The notes beneath the pieces are model-generated. The model made no database searches. It was not told the origin of the DNA and was given only the letters and a program-made list of their open reading frames with translations. A DNA stretch of 64,000 nucleotides from Ochotona curzoniae (taxonomy: Eukaryota > Chordata > Mammalia > Lagomorpha > Ochotonidae): NCBI RefSeq assembly GCF_017591425.1, contig NW_024467121.1:23014707-23078706 (forward strand), written 5' to 3'. Shown here in pieces: positions 43,935 through 56,165 of this stretch (within the stretch, counting starts at the first letter, position 1; the number at the start of each line of letters is the position of its first letter). The position numbers were made by a program, and so were the translations under genes.

Positions 43935-44250
43935 GTGCTGCTTGGGGTGTCCACATACCATACTGCAGAGAGCCTGCTGAGAGTCTTGGCTCCTCCATTT
44001 CTGACCTGGCTTCCCGTTAATGCTCATGCGGGGAGACAGCAGGTGATGGTCCAGGTACTTGGATCCCTGCCACCCATGTGGGAGACTGAGATAGTGTTCC
44101 TGGCTCCCCCGCCCCACCCCGCCCCGGCTTCAACTTGGCCTAGCCTGGGGTTGCATGGAGAGCCCTCTCTCTGTCAGCCATTTGTGCTTCTTTGTCTATC
44201 TTCCTTTCAAATAAAATGAAAACAAATACATCGTTTTCTTAAAAAAAAAA
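43935..44250 (+). repeat. lagomorph C-SINE with inserted C-rich tract
   Basis: Old type: 'tgcagagagcctgctgagag', 'ccacccatgtgggagactga' and 'tatcttcctttcaaataaaa'. A C-rich stretch at 44106-44125 replaces the usual 'cctggctcc..gcttcagcc' region. Confidence 0.85.
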
Positions 44251-44416
44251 AGCATCATTTTGAACCCATCACTACTTACCTCAGTTGACTATAAGTTTAG
44301 AGCTGCAATCATTACCCTCTGAAAAGATGAGCAGATATGCTAAGAAAAAAAGGTTTTGAAGACCAAACAAGGACTTTTTCTATGGCAGGATCTTTTTGGA
44401 ACATAAAAGTATCACT

Positions 44417-44740
44417 AGGTCCCGCGGTGGTAACCTAGTGGCTAGTTCTCTCCTTACATGTACCACAATCCCATATAGGCTCTGATTGATGTCTTGGCAG
44501 CTCCACTTCCCACCCAGCTTCCTGCTTGTGGCCTGGGAAAGCAGTCAAGGATGTCCCAAATCCTTAGGGCTCTGCACCCGTGAGGGAGACCCAGAAGAGG
44601 CTCCGGGCTCCTGGCTTTGGATTGGCTCAACTCTGGCTGTTGGAGCCACTTGGGTAGTGAACCAGAAGATGGAAGATCTTTCCCTCTGTCTCTCCTCCTT
44701 CTCTCTGTACATCTGACTTTGCAAAAAAAAAAAAAAAAAT
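44417..44740 (+). repeat. lagomorph C-SINE, young type
   Basis: 'aggtcccgcggtggtaacct', 'tacatgtaccacaatcccat', 'tggcctgggaaagcagtcaa' and the tail 'acatctgactttgc' plus an A-run. Confidence 0.95.
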
Positions 44741-46500
44741 CACACACATTATGGATGTTGAAGCATGCCCTCCATATTGACTTACCCGGGTTTTCTGGTG
44801 GGAGACAGCTAGCTCCTTCAAAGAAGTAGTTGTGGGAACTATTAACAAAAGTGGATGCAGAGGAAGGAGACCGAGGGATTATGATGCACTCCTGGGACAG
44901 GCTATAAAGGGGGGAGGGCAGAACTCATGGACAGGTAAGGGCCTGGAAGAGACAAGCTGAAGTCTCCTGCAAGGGATGTGCCAGTGGCCAACAGAGCAGA
45001 ATAGGTGCAGCCCTAAGAATACATACCCTGGCCCCTTTTTCATCCTGTGCTCCGGTCACCTGTCCATCTCCTGTACCCACTCAACCTTCCCCAAAGCCAA
45101 AGGGATCAATGAGCCCAAGGGGCTCACGGGCCACATGGGCCAGTCCACCCCACATCCATGGGGCTCCTGCGACCTCCAGCAGAACACTGTCCAGGTAGCA
45201 CTGACCTCAGCGCTGCAGCCCACAGCCCAGGGCTGTGCCTCCACGTCCCCACACTGTCAGGCAACACTGGGTCCTCCATGTCTTTACTCTCCATGCCCCT
45301 CTACATGGCCTTGAACTCACTCTGGGCTTTAGGTCTCAGCCTGTGGTTCTCATCATTGATTCTGTCCAGAGGCCCCGCTGTCTATCACATCCTTTTTCTC
45401 CTCTGAAGGGCTTTTTTTGGCCACCTTTCATGGCCCTTCGTGATACGGACCATGGTTTCTAAACTAGAACGGACACTGGACAAGATGAGGTGTTTTTTTG
45501 TTTTTTTGTTTTTTGTGGCTTGCCAAAGCTAGAGGCACCCTGAGAGGGGTCACTTTGGTTTTAGTAACTATCAGCAGACCTGGACCATGTCATCGACCTG
45601 TGAAGGTGGAATATTGAAGATGAGCGTGTCCTGGGAGACACTAAAGCTTTGAATCATGGAGGTTTTTGGTACTTGACATCTAGGCAGCTGGGGCTGCACT
45701 GGGAATGGGACTCCATTTCATTGTTCAAGTTCTGTCTGGTCTCAGTGAGAAGCTCTGTGACCCTGGGCACCTTCTCCTTTGCCCTGGGATTTTGCAGCAG
45801 TGCCAGGGGTGGCTTGGGCAGAAGGACTAAGGTGTAAGCTGCTGTTTCTGATGGAAGAATTCTTTATTCCTGGAGATCTGGATGCTGCCATGCCTCGAGT
45901 CTTCCAGTCCCCAGAGGGCAGGCAGGCTGTGTGCAGGGGGCTGGCCAGACAGTGTGGGTAATGTGGGAGGGTCAAGTTCTAACCTGGAGTAGCTGCCGCA
46001 GGCCCTCACCTGCCTCTTGCTGAGGACAGGAGCTGGAGCAGCCACGCCCTTTCACAGCCAGCACACTCTCCACACCTTTCCATCCTTTTGTCAGAGACTC
46101 CGTTAGACTGGCCTGCTGGTCACCGGACCTCTGCCTTCCTGCAGGAGAAGGTGCCATTTCATGGGCACTGAGGATTCGGGAATGATCTTCTCCTTCCAAT
46201 AATTCCCACAATACCTGCACTTTTCCAGGTCATCTGGCTGGTGGCTGTGTGGAGCCCTGCTCACCTGGCAGGAAGAGCTCAAAGGATGCTGGCCACTCAT
46301 GAAAGGCCCCACCTCTCCAAAAGATGAAAGCTCAGCCACAGGTTTTGAATGATAAGAGATTTCACGAAAAAGTCACATTCCGTGCTGGGAAAAGTTTTAG
46401 TGAGACGCCATGACTTCATCCCTTCTTGGCTGTTTAGGATGACCTTGTCTAAACCCCAAATTTGACAACCTGTGGGAAGAATTTGCAGTGTGTTACATGC
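44741..46500. other. 1.8 kb of GC-richer single-copy DNA, no gene seen
   Basis: Open frames up to about 110 codons on both strands around 44976-46339 overlap each other and lack splice context. A TATA-like motif lies at 44903. No repeats were confidently recognised. Confidence 0.45.
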
Positions 46501-46501
46501 A

Positions 46502-46502
<1 letters not shown>

Positions 46503-46533
<31 letters not shown>
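46503..46533. repeat. (GT)n microsatellite
   Basis: About 15 GT units between 'atgc' and 'gcatatcag'. Confidence 0.95.
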
Positions 46534-46534
<1 letters not shown>

Positions 46535-47111
46535 ATATCAGTGTTGTAGGGGACAGATAGACAAATGTAACCCACAACACCCGAGGTAGGGGTTCATTCT
46601 CAGCATTGATCCTGAGCGGGCATCCTTGCTAACTTCCCTGGCTCCTCCTTTTCCTTTCTGGAGGAGGGGAAAACAAAATGACCAGGGAGACAGTGGCCAT
46701 GAGGGCAGCTTTTCTGCTCTGGGAGCAGGGCCTTCCTGTCCCAGCCGGGCCCCTCTCAGATAGAGAGTGGAAGGGGAGCAGGTACTGCACCAGTGGTTCC
46801 CTACCACCATTCTAGACTTTTTCTGAGAACTCCTGTGTCCTCCTTCACTGTCTGCATACACACCTGGTAACAGGCCTGGGGCCAGCAGGACAGTCATCTA
46901 GGTCTTCCTGCCGCTGGCCTGTCCCTACAGGGAGTGACTCCTGCCTTCCCCTCTATGACTGCATTGCAGAGAGTCCTGGACTCAGATGCCGGGGACCCCT
47001 CTTGCCTCACCTACCCACCTGCAGAGCCCTTTCTCCTGTGGCTAAGGCCGGGCCAGTCCAGCCAGCCCTACCTGCTTTCCCTGACATTGGGCCTGCTACA
47101 TCAGCTAGCTT
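46534..47111. other. single-copy DNA, nothing recognised
   Basis: A minus-strand 119-codon frame at 46538-46897 has no recognised domain. Nothing else was seen. Confidence 0.45.
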
Positions 47112-47170
47112 GCTTTCTCTCTCTCTCTCTCTCTTTCTCTTTCTCTCTTCCTTCTTTCCTTCCTTTGCTT
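47112..47170. repeat. polypyrimidine (TC)n tract
   Basis: About 60 bases of almost pure T and C on the plus strand, ahead of the tail of an antisense SINE. Confidence 0.85.
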
Positions 47171-47181
47171 TCTCTGTTTAC

Positions 47182-47514
47182 AAGTATTTATTTATTTATT
47201 TATTTATATTTATATTGGAGAGGTGGGTTTACAAAAGGAGAGATAGAGACAATGATCATCCATGTGCTGGTTCACTTCCCAAATGGCCACAATGGTCAGA
47301 GCTAATCTGATCTGAAGCCAGGAGCCAGGAGCTTCTTTTGGGTCTCCCATGTGGGTGCAAAGTCCCAAGGCTTTGGGCCATCCTTCACTGCCTTCCCAGG
47401 CTGTAAGCAGGGAGCTGAATGAGAAGTGGAACAGCCGGCACATGAATCAGCACTCCTATGGGATCTCAGCACTTGTAGGTGGAGGATTAGCCAATTGAGC
47501 CATTGTCCTGGCCC
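47182..47514 (-). repeat. lagomorph C-SINE, antisense
   Basis: 'tatttatttatttatttatt', 'ggagaggtgggtttacaaaa', 'gggtctcccatgtgggtgca' and the head 'ttgagccattgtcctggccc'. Confidence 0.9.
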
Positions 47515-49919
47515 CAGCTCGTTTCCTTTTGCAATACGTTCCCATTCTTTTCCAATTCCACACGTGCTTTGAGGTTCACTGTCTGGGAGGTTCTGAGCTC
47601 AGAACTTCAGGGAAACCCTGAACTCACAGGTAGCACAGGGATGCTCTTGATGACGGGGGATGGGCAAGTGAGGGAAGAAGAGCCCTCTTTTCTCTTTGCT
47701 TCCCAGTGGCATCTTCTCTCACTGCCCACAAGCCTGGCAATGCTGGGAGCTGGCCTTCCTCGCCTCCCTCCAGAGATGCTCATGGCCTCCCTCGGCCTCT
47801 CTCTTGCATTAGAGGCAAAGGACAGGCAGAGACAGCGCTTCCCTGGGTGCCCTCTCTAAGGCCCTGTCTCCGAGGCTGTCTCTCCACTCGTCCCCGCCCC
47901 ATGCCTTTCAGCCCCTGGCCCACAAAGGCACACACTGTCATCCCCTGACAGGCCAGTGTGTCCTGATAGGCACCCGAGACAGCGGGCACTTTGTGCTTCT
48001 CCCTGCAGACAATCGGCAGGTAGAGTCAATAGCCAGCCCGTCTCTAGGGATTGGCGCCTTGGTTCATTCCAGACACACTGGAGCCTCCCCACCCTGCACT
48101 GCCCAGTGCTGCTCTTCCAAAGCAGGCTCAGCACCCCTGGCTGTGGAGGAGCAGGGAGGGAGAAGGTTTGGAGTCACACAGCATTGACCGCAGCTGGAGA
48201 AAGGTAAATGTGTAGCCCCAAACTGTGTAAAAGCCAAGAAAGAGCAAGAAAAGAACCCTGGATGTGAGATGGCACTTTGCTTTCTCTTATTAGATTATTT
48301 GGCTAAGAACTACTGATTGACTAGAGGGAGATTAGCATCCTCCCTGTGATGTACTCACCTACTTCAAGGAAAGAAGGGCAAGTGTACAGGCATTGGTGTC
48401 TGTGGGCCAGGCTCCATCCTTTCCAGCTTGTGATGGTCTTTGCTATGCGCCAAGCATCTCTCACACTGCACCTGCCCACATGCTCCTGAAAGTACTGTGT
48501 GATGTAGACTTGTGCATTATGCAAGAACATGCATCCTTGCACATATTTGCTCCTCACACCCACTACACAGTAAAACTTGGGGTCTCTGAGGGGAGTCATT
48601 CTGATGGAAACTTCAAAGGAGAACAACATGGATTCTAAAAGCTCATCCCAGAATGATTAGGTTCTCCCAGCCACTGAGGTCACAGATGGGGAGGCTGGGG
48701 ATCCCTGCTCCAGGTGGGGCTCTGAGGGACCTCAACCTGCTGTCCCAGCATCCTCAGCCTGGTTGACTCAGGGGGAGAGGAGCAGCTTGCATGCCTCGCA
48801 GCCTCGCTGCTGAGTTAGTGGTGAAATAGGAGGCTACTTGCCGAAACAGGCTACAGACTGTTAGAAAGGGCACACCCATGCCAAGCTGCATTGATTTGGA
48901 GGTCTCTCTGGCCTCTGCCATTGCCCTGGGAACCCACTAGAGTCCCAGAGGCTCCTAGGATGGATACACCTGTCCTAGTTTGTGAAGGAGGATGATGAGG
49001 GCCATCAGGACCTAATCATTCTAGAACCATCAGGACCCTTCCTGAGTTAGAATACACTTGCTTTCAAAGTGCTGATCTCCCATGCATGCATCCAGTGACA
49101 GAAGGGGAGGCTGAGACAGAGCACACAACAGCATGGCGGAGAGGCCACAGAGCATAGCTCTGCAGAGGAACATGTCAGAGATGGTGTCGTGCGACTTGAG
49201 TGCCGGTGGCAATGGTGGAAACATCACCCCTTCCTCCTTCCTTTGATTGCTTGCACTAGAAAGATCTCCCTTCTGGGATAATGATTAAAAAAAAAAAAAG
49301 CCCAGAAAGACAGGCATCTGTTGCAGTGGCAGTCCTCATTTCATACTTGTCCCTGGGCCTGCATGCAGCCACTTCCTTGCTTAGGCTCCATGCCATCCTA
49401 TGCTCTCTTCTCCCCTCTGGCTCGGGTGTCACGGGCATGACTTTCTGATGTTGTTCCTTGTGGCACTCCTGCTACTGGTTCCTGATGGATTTTTTCCCTT
49501 TAGAGATCTTGGCAGCAACGATGGGCTATGGTTTCTGTTTTTAGAGACAGAGAAAACAACTTGCAAGGGCAACCCTTCTCTGATAAGGGGTCCATCCAAT
49601 AAACAGCAGTTTTCTTAGGCAGCCCACTGCAGGCGGCAATGTGGGAACTCTTTACCACTCACCCCGTGGGTCTGGGGGGTCACACCCTTTTCTCTACTGA
49701 CAGCTCCCCCTGCACTATCTGCCCTCTAACAGTCTTGCCTAAGCTCAAAACCCTGTGGGTATGTCTAACTAGAGATGTATGCCTTATATGTGTATGTCGG
49801 TATGTGTTCTATATATGCCTATACATACATGTATGCACAGCTACACTTATGCACTTGCATACTCAATTGTATACCACATGTATGCATCTATGTTTTGCTA
49901 ATGCTTACTGCACACCTTG
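47515..49919. other. 2.4 kb of single-copy DNA, no gene seen
   Basis: The first 0.7 kb is GC-rich. Open frames up to about 118 codons overlap in several frames. A TATG/TACA-rich low-complexity patch lies at about 49770-49880. I recognise no exon, repeat or RNA. Confidence 0.45.
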
Positions 49920-50080
49920 CTATGGATCATCCAACCACTTTACTCACTTCGCTCTCACGTTAACTCTATGAAACAGGGATGGATCATTCTAAAGGTGAAG
50001 GAACAGGGGCTAGGAGATGTTTGTTAGCTCCCAGGGCTAGAAAACAGCAGAGCAATGGGTTAAATTCAGAGCCTTCTGGT
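49920..50080 (-). repeat. MIR, antisense
   Basis: 'ctctatgaaacagggatgga', 'ctaaaggtgaaggaacaggg', 'tagctcccagggctagaaaa' and 'gggttaaattcagagcct' follow antisense MIR. Confidence 0.7.
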
Positions 50081-51234
50081 ACCACAGCCTGGGTGTTGCT
50101 TCGTGCTGTTCCTTAGCCTTTCCCGGCCCTGTGTGGCCCTGGAGGAAACCTCTCAGACCACCAGGCAAGCACAAGAGTGGATTCCCTTTGGGGTAAACCA
50201 ATGTGGCCACATTCTTACTCTTTTCCCAGACCTGAACTTTTTTTTTTCCCCTTCCCACTCTCTAATGTTATCAAAACAAACAGCACAGTTTATGGTGCAT
50301 GGGGCTGAATGTGACTTAATATATAGACCGCACGTCTTCCTCAGGAATCCGTTCCATTTAATCGAGTGCAGGCTGTGGACCACGTCGGAGGAAGGGCCCG
50401 GGTTCACCCACAGTTCACGTGGCAGAAATGAGTGAGTCACTCGTCAATGGCACAGCCAGGGCTGGATTACCCTGCGGCTTCCTTCCTTAAATGGACAGAG
50501 ATTCCAACTGCTGCGTGAATAACAAAGACCTTAATGTCCCACTGGCCAATGGGGACCAAGCCAGCAAGCAAAGGAACCGCAGCAGCTGTTTTTTTCCAGA
50601 GTGCTGCAGGCTGCAATCTTAGCCCCGCTCAGCTGTCAGGGTGAAGCCCTGTGGGGTCTGGCTGGGCGAGCACAGATGGCCCAGGGCCATCGGTCCCACC
50701 CCTGGAAAACCACAATCGGAATCTATGTCCTGTGGACAGGGTCCCCCCTCTGTGTGCGCTGCTCCAGCTCCCTGCCCAGGGAAGTGCTGCTCTTTCACTT
50801 GGGTGCAATGACACAACTTGGCGTGCTTCAGGCATCAAATGACAATACGTGAGAATGCACAGGGTGACAGATCCAGCCATGTCTTATCTACTCCTCACTC
50901 TCCCTGTCCAGCCTTTCATGTTTGACTGTCTTTGGGGTCTGTCTTTTGAAATACTGACTACATAATAAACAGATATCACATGTGGTATAGTCATCATGCG
51001 ATGTCCCTCCTCATTACTAAGGAGCTAAAGCAAAGAGATGGGAAAGCTTGCGTCAGTGTGAAGGCCGCTTCCATCCTAACTTCTGGGTCTTTCCTACATG
51101 AAGTACCAGTCCCTGAAAAGCTTAGATTTCACATTTGTTATGATCACCTGAAAAATGCATTCTGCTTCAGATGAATAGGGAACAAGACTCAATAGCACAG
51201 CAGAAGAATCCTGGAAAGGGGACTGGGACCACAC
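50081..51234. other. 1.2 kb of single-copy DNA, possible regulatory patch
   Basis: The part at 50300-50600 has several CpGs and clustered motifs: CACGTGGC at 50417, TGAGTCAC (AP-1) near 50432, and AACCGCAG (RUNX) beside CAGCTG near 50576. No exon was recognised. Confidence 0.3.
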
Positions 51235-51425
51235 AGGTGAGAGGTTCTGGACTTTGAAGTCATACCTGGACGTTTTCTTAGGAAATCCTGGGCAAGTCCC
51301 TGAAGCAGCTTGCCCCTCAGCTTTCTGCTCTGTGAAATGGAACAGCAGCACCGAGCCTCCCTTGGCCGTGGTCAGAATGACACGAGGTAACACGAAAAGC
51401 TCAAGCGTTCAGAAAACGTGAGCCC
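51235..51425 (+). repeat. MIR, near full length
   Basis: 'gaggttctggactttgaagt', 'cctgggcaagtccctgaagc', 'tcagctttctgctctgtgaa' and 'gaatgacacgaggtaacacg' follow MIR from the tRNA-related part to the 3' end. Confidence 0.85.
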
Positions 51426-53001
51426 ATGTATCTCTTTCTGCCCCCAGGAAGTATTGGTATTGTCCAAGTCGAGTGCAGCCATCACTTGGATAGGCTCTGG
51501 CAGGCCACCGAAGGCCAGCAGGCTGGCCAGTGACATGTGCTGCTGTTCTAAGGCCCCTCTGTGTTAATGGGACTGATTGTGTCCACGCTGATGGAGCCTT
51601 TGGGTCCTGGCCAGGAAGCAGAGGCAGACAGGAGGGCCTCTCTCAAGCTTATGAATGACCAGCTGGGGTTGGTGAACTTCACTGCTGAGCTTCTTTGTCC
51701 ATGTTTAAGGGAATGGGGTCAGTGTCCCTTCCCTAGAAATGGCGCACGCGTGTCAATGCCCCTAAACGTTCTTTACCTTGACCTCCTTTCCCCTATAGCA
51801 CCTGCTACAGCCGTGGGCAGTGTTTCTGAGAGCAGCCCTATCTGCCAAATGAACAGATCTCATTCCGGCAATGAGCCCCCTTCAGATGCACCCAAAGCCT
51901 GATGGAGCCTAGGGCACTGACACCATCCTCCCACCCAGTACTCTCACAGACAGAAAGAACCCATGGGTCTCTTCCCCAGATCAGAAGGCCTGCGCCAGAG
52001 CCTCCCTCTCCTGGTCAAACACCACCATCTCCCCACTGTCTGCGGTCCTGTAAGGCGCCCTGTCCTCTGGCTCAGCTGCTGGGCCAGGATCAACAAACAT
52101 GTTGACTTACAGTAAGCCCTCTTGGCTCCCCTGTCTCCCGCTGCTGTCCAGTGCCCAGAGCTCTGACACAGAATTAGCATGCGGCCCAGCGCCCGATGAA
52201 GCCATTGTTGGTTTGAACCCAGTGAGCAAGGCCTGACACTCCGACAGACTGGACGGTGTCCAACGGTAACTCCTATCTCCGTGAGCTCTGGGGCTGTCTC
52301 TTGACTTGGATTTCACCTCATAAAACGATGCTGCTGAAGAATCTTATGATCCCACATTGAGGCTGAACTGAAAGAGAAAGTTAGCTGGAAGAATACAGAC
52401 CAAAATGTTAGCCAAGTTGCATTTCCATGGTGGATGAGAGATCTGTTTTATTTTGTTGCTCTGTTGTAATTCCTCAGTTTTTTTCCTAGGTCATATTTCA
52501 TTCTTGTAATTTAGCAAAAGAGAGAGAGAGACAGAGAGAGAGAATTTGTGTTTTAAAGTGAAGACTACTAAAACAGTGGTCCATGAATATATCATTCTTC
52601 CCTCCAGAATGACTCAACGGCCACCACTTTTTCCTTTTTTTTTCAGGTATAAATCATTATTTGCTCTGTTGGTGAGTGCTATTTACAAGGCTATTTTAAA
52701 CTAACAAGCTTATTTTGGAAGGTTATGATAGACTTAGAGGGAATTACAGGATTTGAGTTGGGCAATGTCTTGGATGCCCAACTGTTTTGATGGACACGAA
52801 ATGACTAAGTGCCTCTTGGACTGAGGGGAGGCAGGAGCAAGCCACATTAGGTTGACAATGGGTTCTAGTAATTACTGTCTTGGTATATCAGCGAAAAACT
52901 CAGCACCTCCTAAAGAGGCTAAGCAAGGACCATGCCTCTCTTTACCCTTTGTTCCACAGTCTGACTTGGGAGGAATTTGGCTTAGTTTAGAGCTTTTGAA
53001 C
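51426..53001. other. 1.6 kb of single-copy DNA with a (GA) patch
   Basis: A GA-rich patch lies at about 52520-52541. A 113-codon plus-strand frame at 51561-51902 has no known motif. No exon or repeat was recognised. Confidence 0.45.
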
Positions 53002-53327
53002 TGGGCCTGGCACAGTAGCCTAGTGGCTCAAGTTACCCCTTGCATGCACTGGGATCCCATTTGGGCACCAGTTTGTATCCCAGCTGCTCCACTTCACATC
53101 CAGCTCCCTACCTGTGGCCTGGGAAAGCAGTCGAGGACGGCCCAAAGCCTTGGGACCCTGTACCCACATGGGGAATCCAGAAGAAGCTCTTGGCTCCTGG
53201 CTTTGGATTGCTCAGCTCTGGCTGTTGCCGCTACTTGGGGAATGAATCAGCTGATAGGAGATCCTTCATTCTGTCTCTCCTTTTCTCTGTAAATTTGACT
53301 TTCCAATGAAATAAATAAATCTTACAA
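53002..53327 (+). repeat. lagomorph C-SINE, first of a tandem pair
   Basis: 'ggcctggcacagtagcctag', 'ttgcatgcactgggatccca', 'tggcctgggaaagcagtcga' and the tail 'gactttccaatgaaataaat'. Confidence 0.95.
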
Positions 53328-53339
53328 AAAGAAGAAGAT

Positions 53340-53658
53340 GGGCCTGGCACAGTGGCCTAGTGGCTAAAATCCTTACCTTGAACATGCTGGGATCCCATAT
53401 GGGTGCCAGTTCTAATCCCAGCAGCCCCACTTCCCATCCAGCTCCCTGGGAAAGCAGTCGAGGACAGCCCAAAGCCTTGGGATCCTGCACCTGCATGGGA
53501 GACCTGAGGAAGTTCCTGGCTCCTGGCTTTGGATCGGCGCGGCTCCAGCAGTTGCAGTCACTTGGGGGGAATGAACCATTGGAAGGAAAATCTTTATCTC
53601 TGTCTCTCTTTCTCCCTGTATATCTGACTTTGCAATAAAAAGAAAATAAATCTTAAAG
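53340..53658 (+). repeat. lagomorph C-SINE, second of a tandem pair
   Basis: 'gggcctggcacagtggccta', 'ttgaacatgctgggatccca', B box 'agttctaatccc' and 'gactttgcaataaaaagaaa'. It lies directly in the A-rich tail of the first copy. A short deletion removes 'gcctgtggcc' before 'tgggaaagcagtcgag'. Confidence 0.95.
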
Positions 53659-56165
53659 AAAAAGAGCCTTTGTGCTTGTGAATTCAGTGTAAGGTGCTTC
53701 CTGACACCTCCCAATGGCGAAACTGCATTTGTAACATAAAAGAAATGTGCCAGATGACTTCTGAACAAGCACAGCTCCAGCATTAGGCATGACCATCCCC
53801 TGGTGGGGTGTGGGGATGGGGCACGGGGAGGGCAGGTGCACAGAAAGCTCCCTGACCTGCAACAAGGCCTGCAGAGGCTAGAGGGCGCTATGAGTGGTGG
53901 TTCCTGTGTTGCCCTAGGATCACCTTCATGCAGTTTCATGTTCTGGAGCAATGGAACTCACGCAGTGTTTCATGATTTCTTGCTTGCATGCTTTCCATGC
54001 CCCAGAGAGACACAGATACAACAATGCTGAAGGCTTCTGTGCAAGGCCTGAGTGGGGTGGGGCATTGTGTTTGGGCAGGCACTGGGTGCATGTCTGAGCT
54101 TGGCTGCCAGGTGTCCACCAGGCACTGGATGGGCAGAGTAAGACCTGATATTGAGTGAATCTGGCAAGTTCCAGGTCCATTCAAAGAATTGCTTCTTCTC
54201 TACTGTATGGACTTGGTGAAACTTTAATGGATGTTTGGCCAAGAGTATGATTGATGGGAATTCCAGAATATTCTGGAGCTAACTCCAGGGAGAACAGCTA
54301 AAGAAGAGGTCTCAGGATGGCTAGGCAGGGTACCTTCAAAGTTTCCATAGGATGTGTTGCTTTGTGTGAAAGCATGTGGCCATCACTTTACCAATAGGTG
54401 TTACTGGCAGGGTTATAGCCAAGGGGATCAAATGTTGGGGCAAATCATTACTTTGATACTGAAGAGACCATTCAGTACCAGGCACTGGGAAAGTTCAGTT
54501 GACCATGAAGTTGGTGCCAATAGCTAGCCGGGTGCAGCTTGCTGATGGAGCTTTGCTTTGGATGGTGGGAATTTTCATCAAAATGGCCTACAAATGGTCC
54601 TGGGTGCTGTGAGCTAAGTCAGTTGGTAATCAAGTGCTATCTTTTTCTGGTATAAAAAACAAATCTGAATTTGGGCCATTGCAAGGGTGGAAAGTTTCTC
54701 TTTGTCTATGTAGCTGTCTCTTCTTAGAAGACACAAGTTAGTAAGACAGGGTTTAAAATCACTGGTGAACAATGGTTAAAATCATTGATGGAAGAAACTA
54801 TTTTCAAGAGCCCCCAAACATTTTAGAAGCACTAATAATCCTAAATAAACACGCATGCATTGAAATCTGCTGGTTGCCATGGGGTGAAGGTGGCGTGAGG
54901 AGGTAAGCTAGGTCCCTGCTCTCCACACTACAGCACTTAGTAGCTCACATAAATTGACAGACTGCTTCACACATATTCTTTGAATGCTCAACCTTCGCTA
55001 AAGTGAAAACTACATTTCTTGCTGTCCCTCCTGTATCTTGTAGCAAAAGCATGAACCTAAGAAATCTGTATTTCGTCCTGCAAATGAAATATTTTGCTTT
55101 CACAAATCGGTAATAGATAGTCAATAACCCATGCCCAGTTCTCTCCTTGATTAGAACGGTAGCAGCATCTGATGTCATTGACTGTGCTTGACTTCTGGTT
55201 ACACTATCCTCTTTGTATTCACTGTCCGTTTCGATTTCCATCCTGTCACCTTGCTAACCTCTCCCCAGTTCTTCTGCCAGTCTTAGAAGGCCATTGTTTT
55301 CCCAGAATCCATTCTCACAGTTTCTCTCTTCACACTGGATGTCTTCTCTGAACAAAGTCATAAACTCCCATTACTCCAAACCCAAGTTACAGACAACATG
55401 ACTGAGAAATCTGCCTTCATCCCACACTGACCTCTCCACAGATGAGCAGCTAAAGCTTCAGGGCTCTATGTGACATTGTAGGAGGGGTCATTATCGCAGC
55501 AGAGTGAGGACTGGCTGGATGGGTGTGCACAGGGAAGGCAGTGGGTTAGGGATATTTTGTGTCCAGGTGAGAGGGTAGGTAGGAGGTGCTTTGCACATCC
55601 TCAGCTTTGCATATTGATCTTATATCCATGAGACCTCTTGCCACAATATCTTGAATTATATGTCCTGTGTCTGCCTGCTGTACAAGGCCATGAGCTAATT
55701 GAGGAGAAACACTAGATCCTTTATCTTTATAACTTTAGGTCATAGTAAGTGGTACAGGATGAGTTGTTTATCCTTCTTTGGTGACACTGGGAAAGAGGGA
55801 AGCTATTTTGGATGTTGCCTGTACTGATGGACCAGCTGAATGCAGAGCCTGGCAGTGAAGGAGGAGTTGAGGAAGAGGACTCTGAGCATCAAGGCAGGGT
55901 GGCTGGGAATGGTGAAGCTACTCCTGGATGAAAACACACCGAGGAAAGGAGCTGTGCAGCCAACACGTTCAATCCTGGGTGCAGAGAGACTATGGCACAG
56001 TGGCATTGGGATGCAAACACGTTCAGAAGGGAGATGGAGACACAGAACTGTGCTGGTCTACTTGGAATTATTTCTGAAAGTAACTGGAAATGTAACAGAT
56101 TGTATTAACCATTTAAAGATGGCATCTCAGGGTTTATGAAAGTCCTTAAAAAATTCCTCATTCGG
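53659..56165. other. 2.5 kb of single-copy DNA, no gene seen
   Basis: A CTCF-like site lies near 53875. A decayed L2- or CR1-like stretch may lie at about 55255-55440 ('cacactggatgtcttctctg'), but I am not confident. A 99-codon plus-strand frame at 55840-56139 has no recognised domain. Confidence 0.45.
53873..53891 (+). promoter_or_regulatory. CTCF-like site
   Basis: 'agaggctagagggcgctat' matches the CTCF core from C-T-A-G through A-G-G-G-C-G-C-T. It lacks the usual CC at the left edge. This is the best right-hand match in the window. Confidence 0.4.

Noticed and set aside
44903..44940. TATAAAG followed by ATGGACAG and a gtaagg donor as a first exon
   Set aside because: The donor lies about 30 bases from the TATA box, which leaves no room for a 5' exon; most likely chance.
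54350..54600. Possible processed pseudogene (plus-strand translation around 54400 has GVTGRVIAKGIK)
   Set aside because: The protein-like run is only about 25 residues long before stops, has no poly(A) tail and matches no protein I can name.
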